From Streptomyces sp. NBC_01335 (lineage in GTDB: Bacteria > Actinomycetota > Actinomycetes > Streptomycetales > Streptomycetaceae): DNA of 64,000 nucleotides. A model generated the notes under the pieces. That model was not told where the DNA came from and did no database searches. It saw only the letters and a program-made list of their open reading frames with translations. Location of the stretch: assembly GCF_035953295.1 (NCBI RefSeq), contig NZ_CP108370.1, forward strand, positions 5,299,001 through 5,363,000, given 5' to 3'. How positions within the stretch are numbered: position 1 is the first letter of the stretch; the number at the start of each line of letters is the position of its first letter. This document shows, one piece after another, positions 34,884-44,013 of this stretch. The translations under genes were made by a program, and so were the position numbers.

Positions 34884-36418
34884 CGGTCCGTGTCGCCCTT
34901 CGGGTCGGAGCCGTCCCGGCCGTCGCTCCCGCCGTCCTCGTCGGCCGTGGCGTCCTTGGCCGTGGCGTCCTTGGGCGTCGTGTCCTCAGCGGGCGCGTCC
35001 TTGGCAGGCGCGTCCTCGGCCGCTGCGTCGCTGGCCGCCGTGTCCTTGGGCGCGGCACCGCCGCTCGCGGCCTCGCCGAGCATCTTGTCGAGCTCGGAGA
35101 AGTCCAGCTGCTCGTGGTGGACGAAGCCGTCCGGGTCGTCCAGGTCCTGGGCGGTCGGCAGCATGTCCGGGTGCTCCCAGAGGCCGTCACGGCCCTCCAT
35201 GCCCCGGGCGTCGGTGAGCGAGGCCCACAGGCGCGAGGCGTCCCGCAGCCGGCGCGGGCGCAGCTTCAGCCCGATGAGCGTGGCGAAGGTCTGCTCCGCG
35301 GGACCGCCGGACGCACGGCGCCGGCGCATCGTCTCGCGCAGGGCGTCCGCCGAGCCCAGACGGGGCTTGGCCGCCTCGTGGACCACCGCGTCCACCCACC
35401 CCTCGACCAGCGCGAGCGCCGTCTCCAGACGGGCCAGCGAGGCCTTCTGCTCCGGGGTGTCCTCCGGCTGGAACATGCCCTGCTGAAGGGCGTCCTGCAG
35501 CTGCTGGGGCTCCGAGGGGTCGAACTGCCCGACGACGTCCTCCAGCTTGGAGGTGTCGACCTTGATGCCGCGCGCGTACGACTCGACGGCGCCGTACAGG
35601 TGGGAGCGGAGCCACGGGACGTGCGCGAAGAGACGCTGGTGGGCGGACTCGCGCAGGGCGAGGTACAGCCGCACCTCCTCCAGCGGGACGCTCAGGTCCC
35701 TGCCGAGGCGCTCGACGTTCAGCGGGAGCAGCGCGGCCTTGCCCGCCGGACCGAGCGGCAGCCCGATGTCCGTGGAACCGACGACCTCACCCGCGAGGAC
35801 GCCCACCGCCTGCCCGATCTGCTGGCCGAACATCGCGCCGCCCATCGACCGCATCATGCCGATCAGCGGGCCGGCCATCGCCTGCATCTCCTCGGGCAGT
35901 ACGTCGCCCATGGCCATGCCGACCCGCTCGGCGACCGGGTCGACCAGCTGCTGCCACGCCGGGAGGGACGCCTCGACCCACTCCGCGCGGCTCCAGGCCA
36001 CGGTGGTGACCGCGCCGGAGGGCAGCGAGGTCACGCCGTCCAGCCAGTGGTCGGCCAGCCGCAGGGCCTCGTCGACGGCGGCCCGCTCGGCCGGTCCGAC
36101 GCTCGCGTCCTTGCTGCCGTCCTGAGTGCCCTGCGAGACCGTCTGGCGGGCGATCTGCTTGGCCATGTCCCAGTTGACCGGACCGCCCTCGTAGCTCAGC
36201 ATCTGGCCGAGCTGCTGGAAGGCGGCGCCCAGGTCGTTCGGGTTCATCGAACCGAACATGGCCGCGAACGGGTTGTCCCCGGCGGCACCGGGACCGAAGC
36301 CGAACGGGTTCGCCGGTCCGCTCTGACCCTGCCCACCTTCGATGGGGTCCTTCTTCTTGCCGTCGCCGTTCTCCGGCTCCTCCGGCGGAAGGCCGAATCC
36401 GAATGGGGTGTCGCTCAC
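34880..36418 (-). CDS. DUF2342 zincin-fold putative metalloprotease
   Basis: A 512-residue cytoplasmic protein of the DUF2342 family found across actinobacteria. The GTG at 36418 follows GAGGAA closely and gives VSDTPFGFGLPPEEPE. A Gly/Pro/Phe-rich N-terminus precedes an alpha-helical core; the putative metal site is LRESAHQRLFAHVPWL, which has E-x2-H rather than HExxH. EGWVDAVVHEAA may contribute. The C-terminal 60 residues are an Ala/Asp/Lys/Glu repeat (APAKDAPAEDTTPKDATAK). Catalysis has not been established for the family as far as I know. Coupled to the NUDIX gene. Confidence 0.85.
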   Translation of the reverse strand: MSDTPFGFGLPPEEPENGDGKKKDPIEGGQGQSGPANPFGFGPGAAGDNPFAAMFGSMNPNDLGAAFQQLGQMLSYEGGPVNWDMAKQIARQTVSQGTQDGSKDASVGPAERAAVDEALRLADHWLDGVTSLPSGAVTTVAWSRAEWVEASLPAWQQLVDPVAERVGMAMGDVLPEEMQAMAGPLIGMMRSMGGAMFGQQIGQAVGVLAGEVVGSTDIGLPLGPAGKAALLPLNVERLGRDLSVPLEEVRLYLALRESAHQRLFAHVPWLRSHLYGAVESYARGIKVDTSKLEDVVGQFDPSEPQQLQDALQQGMFQPEDTPEQKASLARLETALALVEGWVDAVVHEAAKPRLGSADALRETMRRRRASGGPAEQTFATLIGLKLRPRRLRDASRLWASLTDARGMEGRDGLWEHPDMLPTAQDLDDPDGFVHHEQLDFSELDKMLGEAASGGAAPKDTAASDAAAEDAPAKDAPAEDTTPKDATAKDATADEDGGSDGRDGSDPKGDTDR

Positions 36419-36610
36419 GGGTTTCCTCGGCTCGTAGGGCCGCCGGCTGGAACCGGCGGCGATGCCCGGCTTGTCACCATCCAGCGTAGACACCCGCTCC
36501 GGCTCAGGGGCTCAGTGCTCCGCCGGGACGCGGGCTGCGGCAGGATGGACGCCACCAGGTACGCACGCCTCACTCGGGTACGTACTGAAGACAACCGCTG
36601 GAGACGCCTG

Positions 36611-37753
36611 GTGAGTTCCCCAGATCCTCAGGTTCGCGGAGCGCGAAACCTGACCGACCCCACGACCGGCAGGAAGCCCGAGAAAAACATTTCCGGGAAG
36701 CGGGGCCCCGTCGTCGCGATCACCGGCGCGGCGACCGGAGTGGGGGCGCTGCTGACCGCGCACCTCGCCGCGTCGGACGAGATCGGGCAGGTCGTCGCGA
36801 TCGACGAGCGGCGCGCGGACGTCCCCGGGGTGACCTGGCACGTCCTCGACGTGCGGGACCCCGCCATCGCCGAGAAACTGCGCGGCGCGGACGTCGTGGT
36901 GCACCTCGCCGTCGACCTCGACCTGGAGACCGACGCGGCGGCCCGTACGGCGTACAACGTGCGCGGCACCCAGACCGTGCTGACCGCCGCCGCGGCCGTG
37001 GGCGTCCACCGGGTCGTGCTCTGCACCTCCGCGATGGTCTACGGCGCCCTGCCCGACAACGACATCCCGCTCTCCGAGGACGCCGAACTCCGTGCCACGG
37101 CGGAGGCCACCGGCGTCGGCGACCTGCTGGAGATCGAACGCCTTGGCCGCCGCGCCCCGCGCGCCCACCCCGGCCTGAACGTCACCGTCGTCCGCCCGGC
37201 CGTCCTGGTCGGCGGTACGGACACCGCGCTCACCCGCTACTTCGAGTCGCCCCGGCTGCTGGTCGTGGCCGGATCGCGGCCCACCTGGCAGTTCTGCCAC
37301 GTGGAGGACCTGGTCAGCGCCCTGGAGTACGCCGCGCTGGAACTGATCGACGGGGAGTTCGCGGTCGGCTGCGACGGGTGGCTGGAACAGGAGCAGGTCG
37401 AGGAGCTCAGCGGGGTACGCCGGATGGAGCTGCCCTCCGCGGTCGCACTGGGCGCCGCCGCCCGGCTGCACCGGATCGGGCTGACCCCCTCCCCGGCCGG
37501 CGACCTCGCCTACACGATGCACCCCTGGGTGGTCAGCGTGGGCCGGCTGCACGACGCCGGCTGGCGGCCCCGCTGGACCAACGAGGACGTGCTGGCCGCG
37601 CTCCTCGAAGAGGTGGAGGGCCGCCACACCCTGGCCGGCCGCCGGCTCGGCCGCAAGGACGCCACCGCGGCGGGCGCCGCCGGGGCGACGGTCGCGCTGC
37701 TCGGCACCGCCGCCCTGGTCCGCCGCGCCCGCAAGGCGCGCCGCCGGATCTGA
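36611..37753 (+). CDS. NAD-dependent epimerase/dehydratase-like SDR with C-terminal membrane segment
   Basis: A 380-residue extended SDR. The nucleotide-binding motif is VAITGAATGVGALLTAHL; DVVVHLAVDLDLE and VVLCTSAMVYG follow. The usual YxxxK is not evident (after VYGALPDN the region reads EIERLGRRAP), so activity is uncertain. The C-terminus has a short hydrophobic helix (AAGATVALLGTAALV) followed by RRARKARRRI, suggesting membrane anchoring. The GTG at 36611 follows TGGAGA. It is divergent from the DUF2342 gene. Confidence 0.85.
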   Translation: MSSPDPQVRGARNLTDPTTGRKPEKNISGKRGPVVAITGAATGVGALLTAHLAASDEIGQVVAIDERRADVPGVTWHVLDVRDPAIAEKLRGADVVVHLAVDLDLETDAAARTAYNVRGTQTVLTAAAAVGVHRVVLCTSAMVYGALPDNDIPLSEDAELRATAEATGVGDLLEIERLGRRAPRAHPGLNVTVVRPAVLVGGTDTALTRYFESPRLLVVAGSRPTWQFCHVEDLVSALEYAALELIDGEFAVGCDGWLEQEQVEELSGVRRMELPSAVALGAAARLHRIGLTPSPAGDLAYTMHPWVVSVGRLHDAGWRPRWTNEDVLAALLEEVEGRHTLAGRRLGRKDATAAGAAGATVALLGTAALVRRARKARRRI

Positions 37754-37855
37754 TCCCGCGGCCACCCGCCCTCGTCCCGGCGCGCCCGGCCCGGTCCTCC
37801 CTACGACCGGGACGCATGTTTCCGTCGCGGCCGCGTCGTGCGGCACCATGGCCCC

Positions 37856-38317
37856 ATGGCATCTCTCGACGATCACCCCGGCGAGCGCGCGGCGGCCGAC
37901 CCCGTCCGGCTCCTCGCGATCCGCGACACCCCGCTCTCCGTCGACGAGGTCTTCCGCGCGGTGGGCGACGACGCGGCCGGCGGGATCGCGCTCTTCGTCG
38001 GAGCGGTACGCAACCACGACGGGGGCCAGGACGTCGGGGCGCTCGGCTACTCCTGCCACCCGTCCGCCGAGGACGAGCTGCGCCGGGTCGCGGAGAAGGT
38101 CGTCGCGGACTTCCCGGTCCGGGCGCTGGCCGCCGTCCACCGAGTGGGTGAACTGGCCGTGGGCGATCTGGCGGTAGTGGTGGCCGTGGCCTGCCCGCAC
38201 CGCGCGGAGGCGTTCGACGCCTGCCGGAAGCTGATCGACGACCTCAAGCACGAGGTGCCGATCTGGAAGCACCAGCGGTTCCTGGACGGGACCGAGGAGT
38301 GGGTCGGAGCCTGCTGA
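37856..38317 (+). CDS. moaE: MoaE: molybdopterin synthase catalytic subunit
   Basis: A 153-residue large subunit of molybdopterin synthase, which transfers sulfur from MoaD thiocarboxylate to cyclic pyranopterin monophosphate. Family motifs: GGIALFVGAVRNHDGG, ALGYSCHPSAEDEL, VHRVGELAVGDLAVVVAVAC and the active-site lysine region LKHEVPIWKHQRF. The ATG at 37856 lacks a clear ribosome site; an ATG six codons upstream also lacks one. No moaD is next to it; moeZ, 31 kb away, can charge such carriers. Confidence 0.95.
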   Translation: MASLDDHPGERAAADPVRLLAIRDTPLSVDEVFRAVGDDAAGGIALFVGAVRNHDGGQDVGALGYSCHPSAEDELRRVAEKVVADFPVRALAAVHRVGELAVGDLAVVVAVACPHRAEAFDACRKLIDDLKHEVPIWKHQRFLDGTEEWVGAC

Positions 38318-38476
38318 ACCGGCCCGACGACCGGTCCGGAGATCCCCGGCCGCAAACCGTACGGGCACGGATCAGGCCCGATTTGCGTAACCGCCCCCCT
38401 GCCACGAGCGTTGGTCCTGCCGCTGGTTAATCTGCAGACCGTCAGTTGCGGTCGCTCATGGGGTAGGGAGGTCGTA

Positions 38477-38647
38477 GTGGCAGCACTCGCATGGCTCTTG
38501 ATTCCGCTTTTCGCCGCTCTCGGCGCGGCGATATGGGGAGGCTGGGCCGCACGCAATCGCACGACCGGCGATGTCACCGAACTTGCCGGGTATGCCCGCT
38601 TCCGAGAAGCGATGGAGAGATCGCACTCCGGTTCCGACGCCGTCTGA
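38477..38647 (+). CDS. Small single-pass membrane protein
   Basis: A 56-residue protein. The GTG at 38477 has GGGAGG five bases upstream. An N-terminal hydrophobic helix (ALAWLLIPLFAALGAAIWGG) is followed by a cytoplasmic tail with AARNRTTGDVTELAGYARFR. It resembles short conserved actinobacterial proteins of unknown function found next to the PDZ protease. No other homology recognised. Confidence 0.75.
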   Translation: MAALAWLLIPLFAALGAAIWGGWAARNRTTGDVTELAGYARFREAMERSHSGSDAV

Positions 38648-38846
38648 CGCATGACGGCCACCGGAGTTGCCGCGCCGGACGTACGCGATCGCCAACCGGG
38701 CGTCGCCCCGCGACGCCCCCGCTCCCGCCGCGCATGTCCCGCGCCACGAGCGGACCGTGGGCCTCCGCGGAGCCTCCCCGCCCCGCCGACCCCGTACGGA
38801 CCGGCCCCGGCGGTGGACTGACAGATGCTTCCCGTACTGTCGTTCC

Positions 38847-39935
38847 ATGCCACGCCGCACCGCGACGATGCTCGCCTCGACCCTCATCTTCTTCGCGCTG
38901 CTCATGGTGGGCGTGCTGATGCCCGTGCCGTACGCGGAGATGTCCCCGGGGCCGACCGTCAACACCCTGGGCGACGCGAGCGGCGAGCCGGTACTGAAGA
39001 TCTCCGGTCGCAAGACGTACCCGACGTCGGGGCATCTCAACATGACGACGGTCCGCGTCACTGGCGCGGACTACAGCATGAACCTGTTCGAGGCCCTGTA
39101 CGGCTGGCTGGCCCACGACAGCGTGATCGTGCCGCACGACACCCTCTACCCGGACGGGAAGACCGAGGAGCAGTCGACGCAGGAGAACGCCGAGGAGTTC
39201 AGCCAGTCCCAGGAGAGCGCCAAGGTCGCCGCCCTGAAGGAGCTGGGCATCCCGGTGACCAGTCGCGTCATCGTGTCGACCGTCGTGAAGGGCGGCGCGG
39301 CCGAGGGCAAGCTGCACGCGGGCGACGTGATCGAGTCGGTGGACGGCACCCGGATCAAGGACCCGGCGGACGTCGCCGAGCTGGTGAGCAAGCACGACCC
39401 GGGCCAGGACGTGACCTTCACGGTCGTCCCGGCCGAGCGCGCCGCCGCCGCGGAGAAGGCCGGCAAGGAGCCCGAGGGCACCCAGGACGTCACCCTCACC
39501 ACCCGCAAGGCGGACGACGACGGCCGCGCGATCGTCGGCATCCAGGCCGGGACCGACCACACCTTCCCGTTCGACATCGACATCAACCTCGCCGACGTCG
39601 GCGGCCCGAGCGCCGGGCTGATGTTCTCGCTCGGCATCGTCGACAAGCTCACGCCGGGTCAGCTCACCGGCGGGAAGTTCGTCGCGGGCACCGGCACCAT
39701 CGACGACGACGGCACGGTCGGCCCGATCGGCGGCATCACCATGAAGCTGATCGGCGCGCGGAACGCCGGGGCGAGGTACTTCCTCACCCCCGACGAGAAC
39801 TGCGCCGCCGCCGCGGCCGACACCCCGTCCGGACTCACCCTGGTCCGGGTCAAGACGATGGCCGACGCCAAGAAGTCCATGGACAAGATCCGCACCGGGG
39901 ACACCGCCGCCCTGCCGAGCTGCTCCAAGAGCTGA
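38847..39935 (+). CDS. PDZ-domain Lon-like (YlbL/S16) serine protease
   Basis: A 362-residue membrane-anchored protease. The N-terminal helix (MLASTLIFFALLMVGVLMPV) anchors it with the rest outside. A PDZ domain (about 145-205: GGAAEGKLHAGDVIESVDGT) precedes an S16 domain with catalytic serine in VGGPSAGLMFSLG and lysine in PIGGITMKLIGAR, the Ser-Lys dyad. Acts in surface protein quality control by family analogy. The ATG at 38847 has no clear ribosome site. Confidence 0.93.
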   Translation: MPRRTATMLASTLIFFALLMVGVLMPVPYAEMSPGPTVNTLGDASGEPVLKISGRKTYPTSGHLNMTTVRVTGADYSMNLFEALYGWLAHDSVIVPHDTLYPDGKTEEQSTQENAEEFSQSQESAKVAALKELGIPVTSRVIVSTVVKGGAAEGKLHAGDVIESVDGTRIKDPADVAELVSKHDPGQDVTFTVVPAERAAAAEKAGKEPEGTQDVTLTTRKADDDGRAIVGIQAGTDHTFPFDIDINLADVGGPSAGLMFSLGIVDKLTPGQLTGGKFVAGTGTIDDDGTVGPIGGITMKLIGARNAGARYFLTPDENCAAAAADTPSGLTLVRVKTMADAKKSMDKIRTGDTAALPSCSKS

Positions 39936-39940
39936 CGCGG

Positions 39941-39980
39941 GGCCTCCGGAGTCCCCGCGCGGCGGCGGACTCCGGAGGCC
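39941..39980. terminator. Bidirectional terminator between the PDZ protease and PPA1309 genes
   Basis: A perfect 14-bp stem (39941-39954 with 39967-39980) around a 12-base loop, between convergent genes. Confidence 0.88.
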
Positions 39981-39984
39981 GTCC

Positions 39985-40545
39985 TCAGGACTCGAAGGTC
40001 GCCGCCAGCGCGTCGGCCAGCCCCGGGACGAGCGACGGGCCCGTGAGGACCTCGCTCGCGGAGTCCTTCTCCCGCAGCCGGATCGCGGACTCGCGCTTGC
40101 CGTTCCGCAGCACGGCCACGGTCATCCGGACCTCCTGCCGCTCCGGGTGCGCCGCCACCCACGCGGTCAGCTTCTTGCCGCTGAGCCCCTCGGGTACGGA
40201 GGCCTCGGCGGACGGCGGCAGCATGAGCCGCTCCACCGTCAGCGCGCACCCCGCCACCCCGGCCGGCCAGGCGATCGTGGCGAGGAACTCGTCCAGCGGC
40301 TTGCCGGAGGGGATCTCCTCCTGCTCGACGGGGGTGAAGGCGGCGGGCACCGTACCGTCGGCGCCGAGCCCGAGCTGGGCGGCGAGGCCCGGCTCCTGGA
40401 CGCGCAGGCTGGCGGTGTCGACGAGGGCGAAGAGGCGGGCGGGGCGGTCCCATCCGAGACCTGCGGTGTACTCGTCGATTTCGAGCACCGCGACGGTGAG
40501 GGGATTCGAGGCCATCGGAGGGCCTGAGGAAGAAACGTTGGGCAT
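39985..40545 (-). CDS. PPA1309-family protein
   Basis: A 186-residue actinobacterial conserved protein. The ATG at 40545 follows AGGAT; a later ATG (MASNPLTVAVLEIDEYTAGL) ten codons in is possible. Conserved-looking segments are WDRPARLFALVDT, EEIPSGKPLDEFLATIAWP and ERLMLPPSAE. No catalytic motif seen. It is divergent from the UPF0182 gene. Function unknown. Confidence 0.85.
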   Translation of the reverse strand: MPNVSSSGPPMASNPLTVAVLEIDEYTAGLGWDRPARLFALVDTASLRVQEPGLAAQLGLGADGTVPAAFTPVEQEEIPSGKPLDEFLATIAWPAGVAGCALTVERLMLPPSAEASVPEGLSGKKLTAWVAAHPERQEVRMTVAVLRNGKRESAIRLREKDSASEVLTGPSLVPGLADALAATFES

Positions 40546-40577
40546 ACCAATATCCTGCCTCCTTTCGCACCCGGAAC

Positions 40578-40604
40578 GGGAACTAGGTAAAGCCTCCGTA
40601 AGTT
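40578..40604 (+). promoter_or_regulatory. SigR-type promoter upstream of the UPF0182 gene
   Basis: GGGAAC (40578-40583), 18 bases, GTT (40602-40604), matching the SigR/SigH consensus with C in place of T at the last -35 base. It lies 65 bases before the predicted TTG start. Confidence 0.6.
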
Positions 40605-40668
40605 GCAAGGAAGGGCTCTACGATCGCTGAGCCCGTTCCACACGACCCCGAAGTACGAGGTGCGCACG

Positions 40669-43629
40669 TTGGCTTTCCAGATGCCGGACCGCGGCGGAGG
40701 CCCGACCGGGCCACGGATCAGAGTCGGCCGCCCGTCCCGGCGCGCCCGTACTCTCCTCATGACGCTCGGCGTCCTCGCGGCGCTCGTCATGGCGTTCATC
40801 ATGTTCGCCGGGTTCTGGACCGACTGGCTCTGGTACCGCTCGGTGTCGTACTCGTCGGTCTTCACCACGACGCTGTGGACCAAGATCGGTCTGTTCCTCG
40901 TCTTCGGACTGCTGATGGCGCTCGCCGTCGGCCTCAACGTCTGGCTCGCCTACCGGCTCCGGCCGCCGCTGAGCGCGATGTCGCTGGAGCAGCAGAGCCT
41001 GGACCGCTACCGCATGGGTGTCGCCCCGTTCAAGAAGTGGGTGCTCCTCGCGGTCACCGCGCTCGTCGGGCTGATCTCCGGGGCCTCCGCCTCGGGCCAG
41101 TGGCGCACCTGGCTGATGTATGTCAACGGCGTCTCCTTCGGGCAGAAGGACCCCCAGTTCAAGCTGGACGTCTCCTTCTACGCCTTCGACCTGCCGTGGT
41201 ACCGCTTCCTGCTCGGCTTCGGCTTCGCCGCGGTCGTGCTGTCGCTCATCGCCGCGGCCCTGACGCACTACCTCTACGGCGGCCTGCGGATCACCAGCCC
41301 CGGCGCCCGCGCGACCGGCGCGGCCACCGGCCACCTCTCGGTGCTGCTGGGCGTCTTCGTCTCGCTGAAGGCCGTGGCGTACTGGCTCGACCGGTACGGA
41401 CTGGCCGTGAAGTCCAGCGACTTCAAGGCCACCGACAACTGGACCGGCCTGCGGTACGTCGACGCCAACGCCTACCTTCCGGCGAAGACGATCCTGTTCT
41501 GCATCGCCGTCATCTGCGCCGTGCTCTTCTTCGCGACGCTCTGGCGGCGCACCTGGCAGCTGCCGGTGATCGGCTTCGGGCTGATGGTCCTCTCGGCCAT
41601 CCTGATCGGCGGGCTCTACCCGGCGATCGTCCAGAAGTTCCAGGTCCAGCCGAATGAGCAGGCCAAGGAAGCCCTGTTCATCCAGAAGAACATCAAGGCG
41701 ACGCGCGACGCGTACGACATCGACGACGCGAAGGTCGACGACTACGCGGGCAAGAGCACGGAGACCGAGGGCGCCGCACTGCGCACCCAGGCCGACGCCG
41801 CCGCGAGTTACCGCGTGATGGACCCCAACGTCGTCTCCCCGGCGTTCCAGCAGCTCCAGCAGAAGCGGAACTACTACCAGTTCCCGGCGACGCTGGACGT
41901 GGACCGCTACGAAGAGGACGGCAAGGAGCAGGACACCGTCGTCGGTCTGCGCGAGCTCAACCTCGCCGGCCTGCCCAAGCGGAACTGGATCAACGACCAC
42001 TTCACGTACACCCACGGCTACGGCGCCATCGCGGCCAAGGGCACCAGCACGGGCACCAACCCCGTCGGCTCCCCGGACTTCACCGAGTCCGGACTGCCGA
42101 CGACGGGCAAGCTCGGCGAGTACGAGCAGCGGATCTACTACGGCGAGAAGACCGAGCAGTACTCCATCGTCGGCGGGCCCCAGAAGGAGCTCGACTACGA
42201 GGACGACGGCGAGAAGACCACCAGTTACAAGGGTGACAGCGGGGTCAGCCTCGCCAGCGCCTTCAACCGCGCCGCCTACGCGGTCTCGTTCAGCGAGCCG
42301 CAGATCCTCTACTCGGGGGCCATCGGCGACGGCTCGCGGATTCTCTACAACCGCACGCCCAAGGAGCGCGTCGAGGCGGTCGCCCCGTGGCTGACCATCG
42401 ACGGCGACGCCTACCCGGCGGTCGTCGACCACCGGATCCAGTGGATCGTCGACGCGTACACCACGACCAACGGTTACCCGTACGCCTCGCGCACGACGCT
42501 GGGCGACACCACGGCCGACTCGCTGACGACCAACCAGCGCGCGGTCGTCGCCCAGCAGAACCAGGTCAACTACATCCGCAACTCGGTGAAGGCCACCGTC
42601 GACGCGTACGACGGCACCGTCACGCTCTACGAGTGGGACACGAAGGACCCGGTCCTCAAGACCTGGCGCAAGGCGTTCCCCGGGACGGTGAAGGACAGGT
42701 CCGCCATCCCGAAGGAACTCATGGACCACCTGCGGTACCCGCAGGACCTCTTCAAGGTCCAGCGGGAGCTGCTGACCCGCTACCACGTCACCAACCCCGC
42801 GCAGTTCTACAGCGGCAGTGACGCGTGGCAGGTGCCGGACGACCCGACCAACAAGGAACCGGGCTCCGTTCCGCCGTACTACCTCTCCATGAAGATGCCG
42901 GACCAGGATCAGCAGACGTTCTCGCTGACCACGACGTTCACCCCGAGAGGCCGCCCCGACCTCGGGGCGTTCATGGCGGTGGACGCCGACGCGGCCAGCG
43001 ACGACTACGGCACGATCAGACTCCTCAGAGTCACCAACACGGTGAAGGGGCCCGGGCAGGTACAGAGCGAGCTCAACGGCAACGACGACGTCGCCGAGTT
43101 CGTGAGGAACCTCAAGGGCACCGACTCGGACATCGAGTACGGAAACCTGCTCACCGTGCCCCTGGACGGCGGGTTCCTCTACATCGAGCCGGTCTACACG
43201 CGCGGTGGCAACCAGAACTACCCGCTGCTGCGCAAGGTGGCCGCCTCGTTCGGATCGAAGATCGTCTTCGAGAACAGTCTCGGCGAGGCGCTGAACGCGG
43301 TCTTCGACGTGGACGGCGGCACGACCCAGCCCACCGAGCCCACCGAGCCCACGAAGCCGACCGAGCCGACCAAGCCACCGGCCACCGGTGACGCGGCGCT
43401 CAAGGAGGCCATCGCGGACGCCCAGAAGGCCTACGACGCCGGCCAGAAGGCGCTCCAGGAGCAGGACTGGTCGGCCTACGGCGAGGCCCAGGACGACCTG
43501 CAGAGCGCCCTCAAGCGGGCCGCCGAGGCCCAGTCCGGTGCGGGCGGCTCCGCGGCCGGCACAGGCTCGGGCGCTACGGCCAGGGACACGGCAGCCCCGA
43601 CGGAGGGCGCCGCCGACCAGGGCAGCTGA
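40669..43629 (+). CDS. UPF0182 large polytopic membrane protein
   Basis: A 986-residue actinobacterial membrane protein. The TTG at 40669 is chosen for GAGGTG six bases upstream; ATG 40681 is an alternative. About seven transmembrane helices fill residues 25-340 ([39 protein letters not shown]), followed by a large extracytoplasmic domain ([41 protein letters not shown]). The C-terminus has [10 protein letters not shown] repeats, then Ala/Gln-rich sequence. Function unknown. A SigR-type promoter suggests stress induction. Confidence 0.92.
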   Translation: MAFQMPDRGGGPTGPRIRVGRPSRRARTLLMTLGVLAALVMAFIMFAGFWTDWLWYRSVSYSSVFTTTLWTKIGLFLVFGLLMALAVGLNVWLAYRLRPPLSAMSLEQQSLDRYRMGVAPFKKWVLLAVTALVGLISGASASGQWRTWLMYVNGVSFGQKDPQFKLDVSFYAFDLPWYRFLLGFGFAAVVLSLIAAALTHYLYGGLRITSPGARATGAATGHLSVLLGVFVSLKAVAYWLDRYGLAVKSSDFKATDNWTGLRYVDANAYLPAKTILFCIAVICAVLFFATLWRRTWQLPVIGFGLMVLSAILIGGLYPAIVQKFQVQPNEQAKEALFIQKNIKATRDAYDIDDAKVDDYAGKSTETEGAALRTQADAAASYRVMDPNVVSPAFQQLQQKRNYYQFPATLDVDRYEEDGKEQDTVVGLRELNLAGLPKRNWINDHFTYTHGYGAIAAKGTSTGTNPVGSPDFTESGLPTTGKLGEYEQRIYYGEKTEQYSIVGGPQKELDYEDDGEKTTSYKGDSGVSLASAFNRAAYAVSFSEPQILYSGAIGDGSRILYNRTPKERVEAVAPWLTIDGDAYPAVVDHRIQWIVDAYTTTNGYPYASRTTLGDTTADSLTTNQRAVVAQQNQVNYIRNSVKATVDAYDGTVTLYEWDTKDPVLKTWRKAFPGTVKDRSAIPKELMDHLRYPQDLFKVQRELLTRYHVTNPAQFYSGSDAWQVPDDPTNKEPGSVPPYYLSMKMPDQDQQTFSLTTTFTPRGRPDLGAFMAVDADAASDDYGTIRLLRVTNTVKGPGQVQSELNGNDDVAEFVRNLKGTDSDIEYGNLLTVPLDGGFLYIEPVYTRGGNQNYPLLRKVAASFGSKIVFENSLGEALNAVFDVDGGTTQPTEPTEPTKPTEPTKPPATGDAALKEAIADAQKAYDAGQKALQEQDWSAYGEAQDDLQSALKRAAEAQSGAGGSAAGTGSGATARDTAAPTEGAADQGS

Positions 43630-43636
43630 GCAGGAC

Positions 43637-43674
43637 GCCGGGCTCCCGGCCGGGAAACCGGCCGGGAGCCCGGC
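43637..43674 (+). terminator. Terminator after the UPF0182 gene
   Basis: A perfect 17-bp stem (43637-43653 with 43658-43674) closed by a GAAA tetraloop. Confidence 0.92.
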
Positions 43675-43730
43675 GGGAGAACCGCCGGGAAAACCCACCC
43701 CCGCACCGTGGTACTGTTTGAACACAACGA

Positions 43731-43804
43731 CGCGGGGTGGAGCAGCTCGGTAGCTCGCTGGGCTCATAACCCAGAGGTCGCAGGTTCAAATCCTGTCCCC
43801 GCTA
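43731..43804 (+). tRNA. Initiator tRNA-Met (CAT), copy 1
   Basis: A complete 74-base cloverleaf: acceptor CGCGGGG/CCCCGCT, D arm GAGCAGCTCGGTAGCTC, anticodon stem CTGGG/CCCAG with loop CTCATAA, T arm GCAGGTTCAAATCCTGT. Three G-C pairs at the base of the anticodon stem and an unpaired C1-U72 mark it as the initiator. CCA is not encoded. A possible -10 (TACTGT) lies at 43712-43717. Confidence 0.97.
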
Positions 43805-43812
43805 CTGAAATA

Positions 43813-43845
43813 CGAAGGCCCGGATCCACTGGATCCGGGCCTTCG
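43813..43845 (+). terminator. tRNA copy 1 terminator
   Basis: A 15-bp perfect stem (43813-43827 with 43831-43845) and a three-base loop directly after the tRNA; nearly the same hairpin follows copy 2. Confidence 0.9.
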
Positions 43846-44013
43846 TCATGTCGTGACGCCCTTGTGGAGAACGGGCGTGAAGTGCGGTTTGCGGGGCACC
43901 AGTTGCCGGGGGTCGTGTTTGACTTGTCTCTCTGTGGGCATGTCGACAAAACGCTGAAGTGACCTCACTGTCCGCGATATACCAGGTGTACGCGGGTTAC
44001 AGGTGGTGCGACG

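Noticed and set aside
40618..43767. A 1049-codon minus-strand frame opposite the UPF0182 gene
   Set aside because: Shadow of the UPF0182 coding sequence and running through the initiator tRNA; no domain signatures.
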